From: Dioscorea cayenensis subsp. rotundata
Lineage: Eukaryota; Streptophyta; Magnoliopsida; Dioscoreales; Dioscoreaceae
Direction of reading: 5' to 3'
Length of the DNA stretch: 64,000 bases
Assembly (NCBI RefSeq): GCF_009730915.1
Contig: NC_052475.1
Location: forward strand, 4,154,001-4,218,000
Made by a program: the position numbers and the translations under genes. Numbering within the stretch: the first letter of the stretch is position 1; the number at the start of each line of letters is the position of its first letter. Positions 33,744 through 49,000 of the stretch are shown here, piece after piece. A model generated the notes under the pieces. The model saw nothing but the letters and a program-made list of their open reading frames with translations, made no database searches and was not told the origin of the DNA.

Positions 33744-36700
33744 ATGAAGCACTACCGCTCTAAGGCCGCCAAGAGGAAACCCCGTGTGTTACTTGACAAC
33801 GATGATGATCCCTTCTTCGAATCGGACCCCAAGCGGCGGCGCAGAGGTGAGGACGAGGAGATTGAGGGTGTATCAAGCGATGACGATCGGGAAGTAAGTG
33901 AGGAGGAGAAGGAAGAGGCCCCGGAGGAGACGGCTGATGAGGTGCGGTATAGGATCGCGAAGGAGTATTTGCAGAAGGTGCGGGCTCTGACGCAGAGGGA
34001 TGAGGATGAGGGGAATGAAGAGGAGGGAAGAGAGGATAAGGATGGACGCAGAGATTCTTTGGTTGCTGAGAAGCTGCTCAAAGATCAGCTTCAGGACAGC
34101 GGCCGTATTCGGAGATTAATTGCTTCAAGGTAATTTGAAACAGTGATTTTTTTTTAAAAAAAAAACATCTAATATTGATTCTTATGTTTTTCTTCCAAAT
34201 ATGTGGTTCTGTTTTCCTCCCACAAAAAAAAAAAAAATGGTTTTTGTTTTTGGTTGGTTTTGATTACTCTGCAATCTTGTATTTGTTTCTTGTAGACACG
34301 TTGATTAATTTTTAGAGTGACATAATACTTTGACATGAAATTTTAAAAAATAATGATCATATCTTCCGCTATATATATAATTAATTGGTTAATTTTTAAA
34401 CTTCTCATAAATGTAAGAAAACCTAAACATTTTGGGGATGTTGTCAATTATGAAAAATAGAATAAAATTTTTAAATAAGACAATTATTTCTGAAGATTTC
34501 ATCATGATATTTGCTATCATCTAAAAATTTTAGAAAAATAAAATTTGAAATATAAAACTAATAAGATTTCAAAACTTTGCTGTTCCATTAATTTGTTAAT
34601 TTATTAAAACAATTGCTAGTCTAATGATATCTCATTAAAATAATGAGTGGACAATTTAAGGATTGAAACTTGTTAATTTAGTACTCTATGATATTGCGCA
34701 AATATCATATAAAACTCGCCCTTGTTAAATAATAATAATAATAATAATTTGTTAATGATATATTTTGAAAATTGAGATTTTACATCAAATTCACATAATT
34801 AATATTTTATAATGTTTTTTATTAAAATAAAAGGAATGAATGACATCGGATTCATATGATGATCAATCAAGCTGCAAGCTGATGGTGAATCATGCAGATA
34901 ATAATGTCAATGATGGAATATATGATTGGAATGTAATGCTATGCAATGAGGAATTGATCTGATTATGTATGGCAAGGACGAGATTTTGACTTGCTTGTTC
35001 TTGTATGTCTAATTTTATGGTTATTTTAGACCTATATCTTTTTCGTTGGAAAATAAATAAAGCATGGGCCTAACTCCTTAGCCTCATTAGATGGTCCTCT
35101 GATTTGAAATTGTTGTGTTTTTTATTGTTTTTTAGTTTATGGGTAGGGGATGATCTGATGTCTATCTAGAATGCGTTGAAAATTGTAGAGTGCAAAAGCC
35201 AGAAGATCCAGAACAGTTCCGGTATATAGTGAAGCATCGGCAATCTGTTACTGCTGTGGCTTTGACCGTGGATGAGGCAAGGGGGTTTTCCGCTTCTAAA
35301 GACGGAACCATCATGCAATGGGATGTGGAAAGTGGGAAAAGTGAGAAGTATACATGGCCAAGCGAAGAAGTACTTATCTCACATCATGCAAAACCTCATC
35401 AAAATCCATCTTTGAAACGAAGTAAGCAGGTGTTGGCATTGGCTGTCAGCACTGACGGGCGATACTTAGTGACTGGTGGATTTGACCGTCATGTCCATTT
35501 GTGGGACACTCGTGCGCGGGAGCATATTCAGGTTTGTCTTCTGTTCTTTCTTTTTGGTTAGAATGACTTATGTTCTGATATAAGATAGTGATTAAATATA
35601 TGTTCTATTACTTTGGTGATTTGTGGCCATCTTTATATGTGTGCTATTATCAGTTGTGCCTAATTCTCTAATCTTCATTGTTTATCTTCATAGCTTTCTT
35701 CAAAATTTTGCAAATCTATGACCCAAACAACAATGTTTCATCATATTTATGTTGACATTGAAACACATTCCTTTCTTTTCATAACAGGCATTTCCTGGTC
35801 ATTTAGCACCTGTCTCTTGTTTGGTGTTTCAACCTGGTACATCACAGCTTTTCTCTGGTTCATTTGACCGGACGATGAAACTTTGGGATGTGGAAGACAG
35901 GAGTCACATCAACAATTTATTTGGTCATCAAAGTGAAGTGCTTACAGTTGACTGTCTTGGAAAGCTGGATGATGAACGCCTTTTGACTGTGGGTCGAGAT
36001 CGAACATTACGAATGTGGAAGGTATATCTCAATATTTATATATATATACACGTAAGTGTATAATTGCTGAGCTAATAAGCATAATTTGGTTGATCTATAG
36101 AGTGTTATTTTGTTTATTTCCTTCTTTGAAGGTCAAGATAATATTGTGTGGAATTCTCATAATTTTTAGTTTTTACAAAATTTCATAACATGCTTGTTGG
36201 TTTGAATTTCCCTTGATTTAAGGTTTATTTATATGTTTAATACCATTGATATGCTTGTTGGTTTGAATTTCACTTGATGTCATGAAATTTTCTTTAGGAT
36301 TTTTAGCAAAATGAATTTGATTTTATCATTGATATTAGTTGCCTATTCATTTTTATTTTGTGTGCATATTGAAGACGGTACAAGATTTATCTTATATTTT
36401 CTTAGTTCATTTACAAAATGACCTTAATGCTAATGAAAGTTTTTTGAAGCTTGCTACGATTATTTTCTTTTGGTTACATTCTTAATTGGTTATTCATCTA
36501 TTTCATCTCATGGATTCTCTTGTAAATGACCATTTCAACAAATGTATACACCTTTAGAATAGTTTGGATTCATTTTCCTTTACTTGTGGACTAGTTCTCT
36601 AATCCTCAATGATAAATACAATGTTGCATTTAATGTGGCTTATGTTTCATATGTTGGCACATGCAAATATGTTAGAACTTGATTGTTATTATTAGGAGTT

Positions 36701-38975
36701 TTAGCATATTTAATAATGATGATTGTATGGGTGTTATAAGACCATATCATCTTAAAGAATGGTGGACAGTAATTCCTATAAGTATTGGATGGATTCCTTA
36801 AAAAATGGTTGCTATAAGTTTTTACAAGATTTCATAAAATGTTTGTTGGTTTGAATCTTCCTTGATTTAAGGTTTAATATTTATATGATCAATAGATAGA
36901 CAACTTTGCCCAAGTTTGCCTACTCACGTACCATGAGATACATGATTAACTGCCTGTGTAAAAGGTATAAGAATCATAGTTTCATAATCTAGTATAACGT
37001 TAATGAATGTGATGAAGGTAGCATACGGCCTGTAATCTACTTTACACTGACAATGTCATGGTGTAGTACTGATTTATTTAAATGAAGGGCCCTATTGGAA
37101 AAATATATCAAAAGTCCAAGTGGGTGTGATAGTATATAATTTTTTAAACTTGAGATGATCAAGTCAAAAAGTGTAGTTATTGCCAAAGCCTACCAATTAG
37201 AAAATGTACGATTTTAGTACCTTTTCTATGAACGAAATGTTAATTACTCTTTATTCTATACTCTTTGTTCTGTCTTGATGGTATTGGATACTACTCCCTT
37301 TAAGGACTCATGATTAACTTTTCTGCTTTGTCATGTAGGTTCATGATGAATCACAATTAGTCTTTCGAGGACCCGCAGCATCTTTAGAATGCTGTTGTTT
37401 TATTGATGGGAATGAATTTATCTCTGGCTCAGATGACGGAAGTATTGAACTTTGGAGTAGCAGACATAAGAAGCCCATTCACATAATAAAAAATGCTCAT
37501 GCTCTTCCTTACCAGTCCAATAGAGATGAGAAGGAAGTGATCCTTGATGGTTGCATTAAAGGTCAGAATGTTATTGAGTTATATTTATTCATGGTGATAG
37601 TACTAATAAAACTCATAATCCATTATGTACAAATTCAAATGAAAAGTTACTTATTTTTAGGTTTTTCTTTTAAAATATGCACATGCATCTATTCTCTGAT
37701 TTATCATTATTGCCTAGTTCTGGATTTTTCTTATGTGTAATAACATTTTAATTGCAGTAAATGGCATTCTTGAAGAAAAAAAATGTTCTCTGGCAGAGTC
37801 GTGGGTTAGTTCCATTGCTGTGTGCAAAGGAAGTGATCTTGCGGTGTCTGGAGCTGCAAATGGATTAATTCGTTTATGGGCTATTGAAAATGATAATAAA
37901 GGCCTTCGACCTTTATTTGATTGCCCCCTGGTATGATTTTTTGAAACATTGAAATAATATTGTAAAGTTCTTTTGGGTATTGAAATTTACCGAATCATGA
38001 TTTTTATATTTGAGTATTTGACTCTAGGTCTTTTATTTTCCATAGAAGCATCATATTTTTCTTAAGACTAGTCAGTGTTATCATTGTGGTAAAAAATCCT
38101 GATTGTTAATTGCTGAATTCGGAGAAACTTTTGTTTAACAACAAGCTTGAAGAGTGCAACTTTTATTTGAGAAGGCTTCACAAATATAGACATGCTACAA
38201 AAGGAAACATTAGAATGCCTTGACATTTTTCTTCATTAAACTTAGTTGGAGAGGGAAAATTGCCAAATCCTATTTGAAACATGAGATCCAAGTTTTCACA
38301 AATTGAAACAATCCTTCTGATTATCTCTGCATGCGTGGTGTGATACAGTTTTGATTTAGCCCAACATGTTCTTCAATTGATCAATGAATTGTGTATATCA
38401 GGTTTTGGTGTGGTAGAAATTTAGAGTCAATGAAGTATATGTACTTAATTCAGATTTCTTCTGATTCAAATCCTGGTTGTATTTTGTTTTTGCTTTTTAT
38501 TTCCAATTGTTTCATTTACATCTGTCCTCTTTTATTATGATTGGTGCAATATCCATTCCATTGTGGCACAAGTAAAACCATCAGGGTTCATATATATTTT
38601 TCTTCAATGGTTCATGAATGACAGGATGGATTCATAAATTCACTTGCATTTGCAAAATCAGGGCGCTTCTTTGTCGCAGGAGTTGGACAGGTCATTCCTA
38701 TTTGTTTTTCCATCAGTAAATTTGTGTTGAAATTTGATTTTTGTGGCATTGTAACCAATCTCTGATCAAATTTGTTAGGGATGCTTGTGATGCTCATATA
38801 CTGACATTCAAGCTGGATACTTATTTCTTTGATGCACTTGTTTCAGGAACCTCGACTTGGTAGATGGGGTCGTGTTCCGACAGCTAGAAATGGGGTTGTT
38901 ATACATCCGATTAGACTAGCAGAAGAACAAGGCTTGCCGAAATCTTTTCGTTCCTCTCCTCGCACCTTGCAGTAA
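33744..38975 (+). CDS. RRP9: RRP9/U3-55K (YAOZHE) WD40 protein of the U3 snoRNP, 7 exons, 517 aa
   Basis: Nucleolar WD40 protein that binds U3 snoRNA and acts in 18S pre-rRNA processing. The Arabidopsis homologue is YAO. Exons: 33744-34129, 35189-35531, 35788-36021, 37339-37561, 37758-37930, 38625-38690, 38847-38975. All introns are GT-AG and the exons join in frame to 517 residues, near the family length of about 500. A basic start ([13 protein letters not shown]) and an acidic stretch (~45-75) precede a propeller with repeats such as [56 protein letters not shown] and [14 protein letters not shown]. The C terminus has RLGRWGRVP and HPIRL, typical of RRP9. Telo-boxes lie in the leader. Confidence 0.95.
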
Positions 38976-39990
38976 TGTGGTGATTAAGAATTCAATTTTG
39001 TCTTGAGAGGTTTTGTGTATCATGAGGCCTTGTCCAGGTTCATCTTTTGAGTATCTTTTGTTTTTTTCTCTCAATTTTTGAGGGTCTGTTTAAAACTCTG
39101 TTGTATTTGTGATATTTATTCTTTGAAATCCTTATTTTCAAAGTTCCAGTGAAAGAACTAAAACTATCTAATTGTTAGATTCTTTTTGTTACTAATTACT
39201 ATTGAAAAGGAGGTTTGGGTCAGTTCTCGTTTTCAATACTTATTCGTTCAAAAGAGCCTTCAATTGATACAGTTTGTTTTTTTTTGTTAAATTTGGATTT
39301 CAAAAAAATTATAGTAATATTTGGACTTGATTTTTGTTTGAGGCTTAGGTTTTTTTATTTTTATTTTTTTGCCACCAAACTAGGGCTGCTGCAAGCATCT
39401 CATTTGAAGAGCATAATAATATTTTTTTTCAACTTACTAGAAGGAAGACATGTCTCAAATAAAAGAATAAGAATTTTTTTAAAATTTTGCTCACCGTTCC
39501 AAAAGTATCACCGTATGTAAAAATGTTGGTGGGAGAACTGCTGGCCACTGCAACTATATTTTTAATTTTTATATTTTTTTAATATTTTTAAGAATCCTAA
39601 TTTAAGGATAAATATCTAATTTTTCATATGACTATTTAATTTTATAATTAGTTTTATTCAATGAAATTTTATAATTTTTTGAAGAACTGAATTTTCTGAA
39701 GACAATGATTAATTCTTTTAACAAATGCATTCTCAAATTTAGGACTTTTTAAAAGAAATTATGTCTTTTTATAAATACGTGATTTTATTATTAATAAAAA
39801 GATTTAATAGTACTAATAATAATATAAAAATAAGGGTGGAAAGGTAGAGTGGGGCCATTTGAGCTTGGAAATGTGGGGCCCAAGATGGGAGTATAAGATC
39901 CCATGAAATCCAAGGAGTGGGATGTGATGGTCCCCGTTTTTGGAGTGGGAGAGCAAGCCATGGCATGTGTGCCGGTCCTCCCAAAGTAAA
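38976..39990. other. RRP9 3' UTR and AT-rich spacer
   Basis: No gene is seen. The stretch 39830-39985 is a GC-richer patch (TGGGGCCATTTGAGC and GTCCCCG) of unknown origin. Confidence 0.5.
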
Positions 39991-40016
39991 TAGAAAGCCA
40001 AACACAAAATAATAAT
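39991..40016. repeat. 26-bp direct repeat, left copy
   Basis: TAGAAAGCCAAACACAAAAT followed by AATAAT recurs exactly at 49245-49270, on the other side of the CpG-rich block. Confidence 0.85.
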
Positions 40017-40019
40017 AGA

Positions 40020-43000
40020 CACAAGTGAAATCATCAAGCACTCCATCGTAATTTTTCAAAACTTCCCAAAACCCACTCCTACTCAGACATCCCCTGAGCT
40101 CACAATTGCTTCCATACTTCCTTTTTACTCCCCACCGCTCACTTCAAATGCGGCTCCACGTTACAAATCCCATTTTACCGAAATCAAGCGAAATGAAAGC
40201 CACTAAATCACATCATCAGTGCTAACCCTTTCGCTGCCATTGGCTTAACGCTTAAATATTTTACTAATACGTTTAATAATTGTCATATCCGCTGATACTT
40301 CTCATCTCCGCTAACGTTATCTTACACGTATAACTATTCATATTAACGCAGAAATTCTCAAAGCTCTCGTAGAAAACTCACGATCTTTTTCGCTTTGATC
40401 CGACACGTCAGCGCACAGTATGAAGCAAGTAGTTGTAGCAGTATCCCGTGCATAAGAATTAACTGACTATCATTAAAAATTTACGCACTCAGAACATAAT
40501 TCCTCCGAACACCGCTCGTCTCATCACCAACGCCTACCACGCTGCTTTAACTTTTTTTCCTGATACGTAGCAGAGTCACCGCTCATGGAATTCACACGAT
40601 AAATAACCGTAAAGAACCCTCCCACGGACAACCACCCTCGCCGCCCTCATCATCCTCCTCCTCCTCGCCCTCCCTTCCCTACGGACAACCACTCTATCTG
40701 AAAAAGATGTTTCGCGAACCTTCTTCCTTATTCGGACATGAATTAGACCGCAATCACGCAACAGCAAACCATTCGCCAGTCGAAACGCCTCATAACGCCC
40801 TCGACGCCGAGGATTCTTCACCGCGGACGACTGCAAGCAATTACGAGCATTTCCGACTCGGGTAAGAAAAGAAATTTTTCACGATTTCGCGATCATGAGG
40901 ATTCTAGAGGAGGAGATCAGAAACATCCTTTGAAGACGTGTTGGATATTTATCACTGAGACTCTCTCTGCTACCATTTAAGAACATTACGCCGCCAGACA
41001 ACTATTACGCTCTCAGGTTTAACCATCGTGATCTTCGCTTAAGTCCCGATCACGACATCGATTACAACAAGCTTTCACGAACGTGCGTTGTTTGCTTTTC
41101 TTTTAATGTCAGACGCCAGTCTGAAGTCGACGCAGCAAGTTATGCAACCGACCGAAGCATTCGAATGCATGCACACTCTGTTTCGCTATACGCAGGGTCG
41201 AGTCGCTGAAAGCGTCCAAAGTCCGAGATGACGTCAGAAATGTTGTAAATGCAGGAAATCTTTTATAACAAAACGAAACATGCTCTTTATTCGACCGAAC
41301 TTCGAAATTTAAACATATGACCCTAGAAAACAAACAATGTGGGAAACAAAGAACGGCCATCAGAACAATAGAAAATACGTGAAATATGTTTAAACAATGA
41401 CAACGCGTGTTTAAGAAAAAGTTACTTTAAACAACGACAACCAGCAAACAATAGAAAACGTTAAAACAATACTTAGTTACTTTTTTTAAACAACGACAAC
41501 TAAGCTTTAAGAAAATACGAAAGACGTTTAAACAAACACTCGAGAGGTACCCATCTTCAACGCGATGTCTAAAACTGAAAAGCATTCAATTTAAACAATA
41601 ACATATTATTTACTACGATATAGACTTTTAGTTAAACAGCTAACCATTATTTTAAACACTATATGTATCCTGCTAAACATAAAAGCTCGACGCTATACCA
41701 TAGCATCTACGTTGAGTCTGAGTAATCATCATTCGAACGACTGAATATGTCTTCCTCGCGACAAATCATATATTTCCTCACTGGGACGGAGTGAAAATAT
41801 CGCCCAATCACATCAACTGCCTAGTCTAACCCCTATGCATACAATCGCAAGACTTTTTGTTCGCTTTTCTAACCGGCCATGCTTTGTTCTTTACATCTCT
41901 ACTTCTTCTTCTTCGCCTTCTTTTTGTTCTTCACTTCATCTTCGTTTGCACGATTCTGGGTTTTCGACCCGACATATTATGGAGAGCTTTTTGCGGGTAT
42001 TGCTAGATCCAATCGGGAGCAGTGGCGCTAACTGCTCACCCGCCGTGCATTTCGGGAGTCGCGCGAGCCTGAGATACGCGAGCCGACGGGTCGGCTCTCG
42101 TCGTGGTTAAGTTCATCACACCGTATCGGATATAAAACCATTACCAACAAAAACCCAGGACGTCACTTCCAATGATGTGTCATCCACTCCATCTTCAAAA
42201 CGTGCTGCAGTCGATCTCTTTGCTGCCGAGACAAACGCGCTATCACGAATCCCAACGAAAACCAGGTTTACTCGTCAGAAGTTCCTTTTTCTTTAATTAT
42301 TCCAGTTTGTCCGGCCGCTATTGTGTAGTACGTCCGTCATTGTTTAACATACTGTACTGGGCCGTCGTTATTAGTTAAATGCTTGCTATTTAATTTAACG
42401 CTTAAATATCACGCTATCACTTAAACATTTTATATTCTCCCGCTAACATATCGATCTTTTATTCGATCAAGCGTCATGTGAATTCGCATTCGAGCGCCTC
42501 CCATTCATCCCCATGGCATTCTCGACGCCGCGGATGTCTTCCTTCCGCCGCATCATTCTCAAGCGCTGTCGCCGATATCGACAACGCTGATGCTGTCAAC
42601 ATTTCAGTACGTATTTTAAAATCGCAATCAAAAGGAATTTTGACTCAATTTCATAAAGAAACGAAAACATCGGGCGATCGCGAATGTGCCGCCGATGGTC
42701 AAGCTGCCGGGCGCCTACGCATCAAAAGAGTATAACAAAATATTTGTAATCGCTATAATCAACCCGTCACACACTATGCGCGGCATAGGTTCGGCCACAT
42801 CCGAAAGCTGGCCCACGTTAGCGCACGCAGCGATCTCAGCTTCACGCCGACCGCGCCTTATGGGTACAAGGCTATCGACATTCAAGGGACATATCAAGAA
42901 CACGTGTCCGTACATTACCACACAAGCGGTGCTTCATGGGAAAAGAGTACGCAGCGGTCATTTCAGCCGAGCATTCTCCACCACGATCGCTTGCTTCGTT

Positions 43001-46000
43001 TGCATGGATAAGGGCTGGCCGAGACAACCATAAGCTGGCTGGCGAACGTGGGAAAGAGATTTCCGCGATCGCTTTAAACGTGCATTCTTTTCGTCTGCTA
43101 TTTCGCCACAAGGTATCAGGGATTCAAGAGGGCTCTCGCAGTGCGTCATGCTTCGCGACGGCACCCACCTCTGGAAAACACGCGTCACACCACCGGGCGC
43201 CACAGTGGAAAGATGGAAAACAATGGTTTTTCCACGCCGCCTCGCTATAGATACGACAACGACCACGCTACTAATCGACTTGGTTCATATCTCCGTTAGG
43301 CGACGCCTTTATACGCAGGGACGGAGATTATCACGAGATAATTACTCGCGCTCGATCAGTCCAAGGGCCTCATGGAGCGAATCACGGTAGTCTTCCCTTC
43401 GCACACGCATACCGCCTTCGACATCTGGAGGCCAATCTTTACGAAAAGCCAATATCGCACTCGGGAAGGCATCGAGGGTGAGCGTCGGTTCATACGCTTC
43501 CGCATGGCGCGGCATCCACGCTAAAAGATTTCGACGATACCGCGAACGAATCCGCAGCCACATCACCCCAAGCTCATCAACGGTTGATTAACAACCTGGA
43601 TATGGCACATCGTCGAATTATCCGCTCGTGAGGTGATCGTCAGCGTAGATGTATTCAAACGTCGTGAGTCGCTCAATGCTTGACTCAAGGAAGCTCGTCA
43701 TTTACCGTGCCGCATTTAAAACGGTCGACTCCATAAGGTCTCGCGAACGTCGTTACACTCCTCAACATTTAGTGTTACCCTTTAAAACATTCTCACCTGC
43801 TTTAATTACACACTGCCTCGACTTTTTAAAATATTAATCCTTTTCGCTTAAATAATATTTACAATAATGTTTAAACATGTTTACGAATTATTTTTAACCA
43901 TCACCCGCCTTTTGTTTAACCTTATTTGCCAGTGTTCAAGTGCCGATGCGCATGTTAGGAAATCCCAAGCAGGCGTTTAACAAATGGGAGACCCACTTAT
44001 TCCCTGCACATACATCTCCGCTGTAGCGATCATTGTCGAGGACGACCCAAAATCTTCGTTGTCGTCATGCCGGTCGATCGTTACGGGGTCGATCGATCAA
44101 AGCAGAAGAATCCTCGCGGGATCTCGCCCATCGAACTTGTCGTCTGCGCCGAAGTGGCAAGTTTATGGTATCCTCAGCAAACACGCTACCAGCAATAATG
44201 CGTGTGCACACCAACGCATCGACATTTATACTGTACTTCAATCACGACAATTACAAACTCATGCATAAGGAAGCCATATCTATACCCGACGAATACGATG
44301 CCTTCGCATCGAAATCGGGAGCTTTGCCATAGCTCACCGTCGCGATAGGCGTACCGGGCTACTTGACGAAAGAGGATCGAGTCGCAAGCGCTTGATGTCC
44401 GCCGAGTTACATCACAGCTCACCGCCACGGATCCGGTACCACAATCGACGATCTTGCAATGAAACCGCGCCGACTAGGTATTGTTAATAAGCTCGATATT
44501 TATTGTGGAAACATCAGGCATTTCATGGAGTTGTTTCATATTTAAACTCTTACTCTTTACAAGGAATCAATGTATTTAAACAGAGATATTGTTATTTTAA
44601 ACGGATACACTCGTGAATTTGAAATATTTCAATCGATGTTTAAACGATATATGGTATATTTAAACAATGAAACGGAAATGATACACAACTACAACGAAAT
44701 TAAACAATGAAATGAAACCGAATGAAATTTAACTCGCTTTGCACAATCGAAAAACAAACAAACTTTACATCGAGATATACAAGTTATTATGGGCAACTTT
44801 CATATTTATTTAAACAATGAACGATGTAGTTAAACAGCAGAGAAAGGTTATTTTTAAACTGCACAATCCGATTTTGAAATATTTAAAACCGATGCTTTAA
44901 ACGATATATCAGATATTTAAACAATGAAAAGTGAATGTGCCACAATTTGAACGAATTAAACAATGAAATGAAATCGAATGGAATTTAACCCGCTTTACAC
45001 TCAAAACAAACAAAAATTTACATTAACATATATAAGTCATGCTCTTTTCAACACGAAAACAAATGAATTGAATTTGTCCGATTATATCTCGAAAACAAAA
45101 TTTGACATTCGGGAGATATACAGACATGCTCTTCAAAACAAAATTTAACCCGCCGCGACGACTTTGTCACGGACGCACCGCCTCCCTCCTCTAAGCATGC
45201 AGAATATACCTTAATCTCGCAAGGAACGCCCGTCTGCCAGAGAGTCAGTCGAATCTCTCACCCCAAAGTAATTGCTTCGATAAAATCGCGACGACGCAGA
45301 CGACCAATCGACGCTTCCTTGTTTTTGCCGCTGTCTATGCCAAGCACGAGCGGGTACTTTTGTCGTCACGACCGACTCCACATCGACACAAATGTCGAAT
45401 AGATTCCGTCCGGTCGAGATATACAAGTCGAGATTAGAATACCGATTTAAATACCAAAAGGTATATTAATCCTGACATAATTAAAGAACTTTCACCATGT
45501 CCAACGCCGCCCTTATCGCATTTTGATACGAAGAATAATAACTCAGATTCTTGTTTATCATTGTCCAGACGATTTACATGGAAGCGGGCCATTCATGATT
45601 ATCTGAGTACGACACTTCAACTATAGCTGCATTTCATCCCCACATCACAGCCCATAATCTGTCGTCATGCCTTCCGCTCGTCGACATAAACAGACAAGCG
45701 TTGCCCGGCGACGGTGAGCCGCTTTCGTAAGGATATTTTCTCTGCTCAACGACTTTTTTGTATTATGCATACGAAAAGCGCCCATCACATCATCACGACC
45801 ATCATCCTTCCCTCAAGGCAAATAGGTAGTAATTTGTCGCGGTGCGAGGCCGACAATATTCTTCCACACACACGACAAGCCGAGGTCAAACGATAATGTA
45901 TATATATAAGACCATATTATAAATATTTAAATGATATTATCTAATTGTTACATGATATTATATATAATTAAATGTTAGTAGACAAATTAAATGATAACAT

Positions 46001-49000
46001 AAAGGTATTAAAACACTATTAGGTAATCATAAACACTATAATAAAAAACCCTTTAAAACAATATCATAAAAACTTTACACTTTATCTGCCCATGAGCAAC
46101 GAGGATAGATCCCTCATCAACTCCTCGTCAGTATTTGTTAAGACGACTCGTGCCAAACCATTTCTTCTTCTTCTGAATAAAAGCTTTCCGAGCCGCCCCG
46201 TCCAATGCTCGATCGCCTCGATCATCTCTCTCTTCGCTTCTATCGGTCTTCAACAAAGATCTTCCTTCGACGCTGGGATCGACTGGGCGACAAAGATCAA
46301 CCGCAACCACATCCTTACATCGGTTGTTCTTACAGGAGATTGTGTCCGCTCGATGCGGGACGACTGGCGACAAAGATCAACCGCAGACACGCCCACTCGC
46401 CACTCAGAACGGATTCGACGATCTTCTCAACCGCCGCCACGACAACAACATCACTGGGGACACACCCTTAACTCGTTCTCGATCTCACTCGATCGCGTCT
46501 CATCTGATGTCATATCTTCAAGAAACTGGCCCACCGGCCGAGGATTTCATCGAGAAGAGAGTCAACCCGCCTTCTCAATGCAAGCAACTGCCACATCATC
46601 TACGTACGCCCTTCTCAACAACAAAGATCACCGGCCGATGGTGTCGCTATTGCTTCATCGTCACCGCATGCGAGACAGAGGCAGATTGTTCTCCTCTTTT
46701 TCGCAGAAGTCTCTCTCGAACGTGGCCGCCTTTTGAACGACCTTCCCGACGACGCCCTCGTCTGTCAAATTCCACGCCCGGCCGTCCCGGTGCTTCAGCT
46801 TTTGAGGACGGCGCACGGCTGCTAACGGCCCTTCCAGATCACGACGACATGATGTCGAGGAAACCTCTATCTATCAATATCCGGTACGCCTCGAGACAAG
46901 AGTCAGCGCGACATCTCTCCGCCTAATGTCACCGCGGTAAGCCGCCACGCCGAGAGGGACCGCCACGGTTTGCGGGCCGCTCACACTGGGACTGCCGCCG
47001 CTGTAGGTGGGTTGCTGCAATCACGCCGGAGGGGAGGGTATTCTCCCAAGATCGGTGAACGCGGCGCCGCGGGCTCGAAGTAGGAGAATCCGGGCTCCGC
47101 CACAAGGCATCGACAGAGCCGCCTCCCATCCCTCGCCTTCGAGCAAGTGTTCCGGAGTAACGGCATCCATCCGCTTCAGTGCCCCAACAAATATTTCTTC
47201 TTCAAAGATTCACGAAACCAAATTGAGAAACTAACATATGTAAACCAAAACAATTTCAAATAAATCATTCATTTTAAACTATAAAAACTATATTTAAACA
47301 GAAAGTGTTTTATATTTAAACGTTATAGAATATAATTAAACTGAGAACAAAATATTTAAACCAAGATGTTAATAAGAGTTAAACCAGTAAATACTAAAGT
47401 TAAACGCTAAATAAAAATGTTTAAACGTTAAAGACTTATCGTTAAACATCATTCACGATTTATTACCCTTTTCCATCGAGCGATTACGAAGCTCATTTCT
47501 ACCGCCAGCCGCTTCCTGTAGTACTTTTCACCGTAGCACAACATCCTCGGGATCTCGCTCGAAACGGGACTTTCTTCCCCGCTCCGGCCACCAGAAACCG
47601 CACGTTAAGCGCGACCGAGCAAACCCTTAATGCACTCGCGGTTGGTCTTCTTCCTCGCATCTATCTTGCAGACTCGCCACCGCTGTGGAATATCCTCCAT
47701 AAGCCACTTCAGGCGTCGCCGCCTCTACGCTGCAGACGCCCTCTCACGGCCGGGTAGATCATCGACGAATCAACGATCCAGCCGGAACCAAAGCACGATG
47801 ATTTGGGAAAGAGGATCGGCAATGAGGTACACCATCGTGAGTTTCGATCGAAAATTATCTTCTTTCTCCCTCTCGTCGAACAAGTTGCAACATGAGCGCC
47901 TTGACGGAGTCTCTGCTCTCCTGAGGTCTCGATGAGATACCGCCCTTCAACGCGACCGTCTCTTCTTCTTCGAAGACCACCACGCCGCTATCGCAACGCG
48001 TACTGCCACCGAGGGCCACATCTGAGGTCTCAAACTCAAAGAAGCTTTCCCGATCCCCGAATTTATTGTCGCGACCATCGCATCTTTTGCAAAAGAGAAT
48101 CAAGAAGGGCTCTCTCGGTATATAGCATCTAGCTCAAACGAACGCCGCAGAACGCGTCTGGCCGAATAATCTCCCGACAGGTCGAGGTCACGTTATTTTT
48201 CAATTCAGTCTAAAGTCTCCACTACCATGGCCAAATAGCATCGGCCATTAACTAGGTCGACCGCCATAATCACAAGCCCTCACGACAATAACAACACATT
48301 CAACACGCAGATTGACTAAAAAAGTTTAGCTTTAAATATATGTTTTAAACCCAGAACTCTCGCTATTAAAACGTAGATATAAAAATGTTAAACAGAGACT
48401 CATTTTGTTAAACAGTAGACTAGAATACTTAAACAGGACAACAAATGTTAAATCAGAATATCTCATTTCTTAAACGTCAACCCTCATTTGTAAAACTCAA
48501 GAACTATATCAAACCTAAACGGAAAAATGTACATTATAAATATTACACAAATCATAACAATCGAAAAACTAATTCCATAGTATATACATACGAAAACGCA
48601 AAAACAAAACAAAACCCCACATGAGAAATCTCCCTCAGACTAACAAAACCCCACCGAGAAATCCCTCGCAGACTTCAATATCTTCCAACAAAAACAGAGC
48701 ACAAAACAAAACCGAAAAATCTTTCTTTCAGTAATGTATCGCTAACATAAACCATACTCAATACCTTAGATTTCAAACCGATGAAATGCCAACTAGTCAA
48801 GGCTGGAGGACTTCTCCTTCGAGATACCGTGGAAAGGGAAAAGTCAATGAAACGCTGACACAGAGGCTTTCACGGTAGAGACAACTTCGAGACAAATCTG
48901 AAACTGAAAAGTCAAGATACGAGTCGAGAAAAAGCAATTAAACGAGCTCCAATAAATTGCCTCTGGTTACTCCTACTGAAAAACCGCCCACTTCCTCCTC

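Noticed and set aside
33752..34081. Serine-rich minus-strand frame over RRP9 exon 1
   Set aside because: Complement of the acidic GAG/GAT-rich RRP9 N terminus.
42478..43266. Cluster of overlapping frames on both strands
   Set aside because: Five or more mutually overlapping frames with no homology, as expected by chance in CpG-rich DNA.
43342..43566. Minus-strand frame with a protein-like look (WMPRHAEAYEP)
   Set aside because: No family recognised and no conserved neighbours. It could be an old transposon ORF remnant, but I cannot support a call.
46092..46736. 214-residue open frame in the CpG-rich block
   Set aside because: No recognisable domain, overlaps equally long frames in other frames, and the composition makes stops rare. 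Not supported as a gene.
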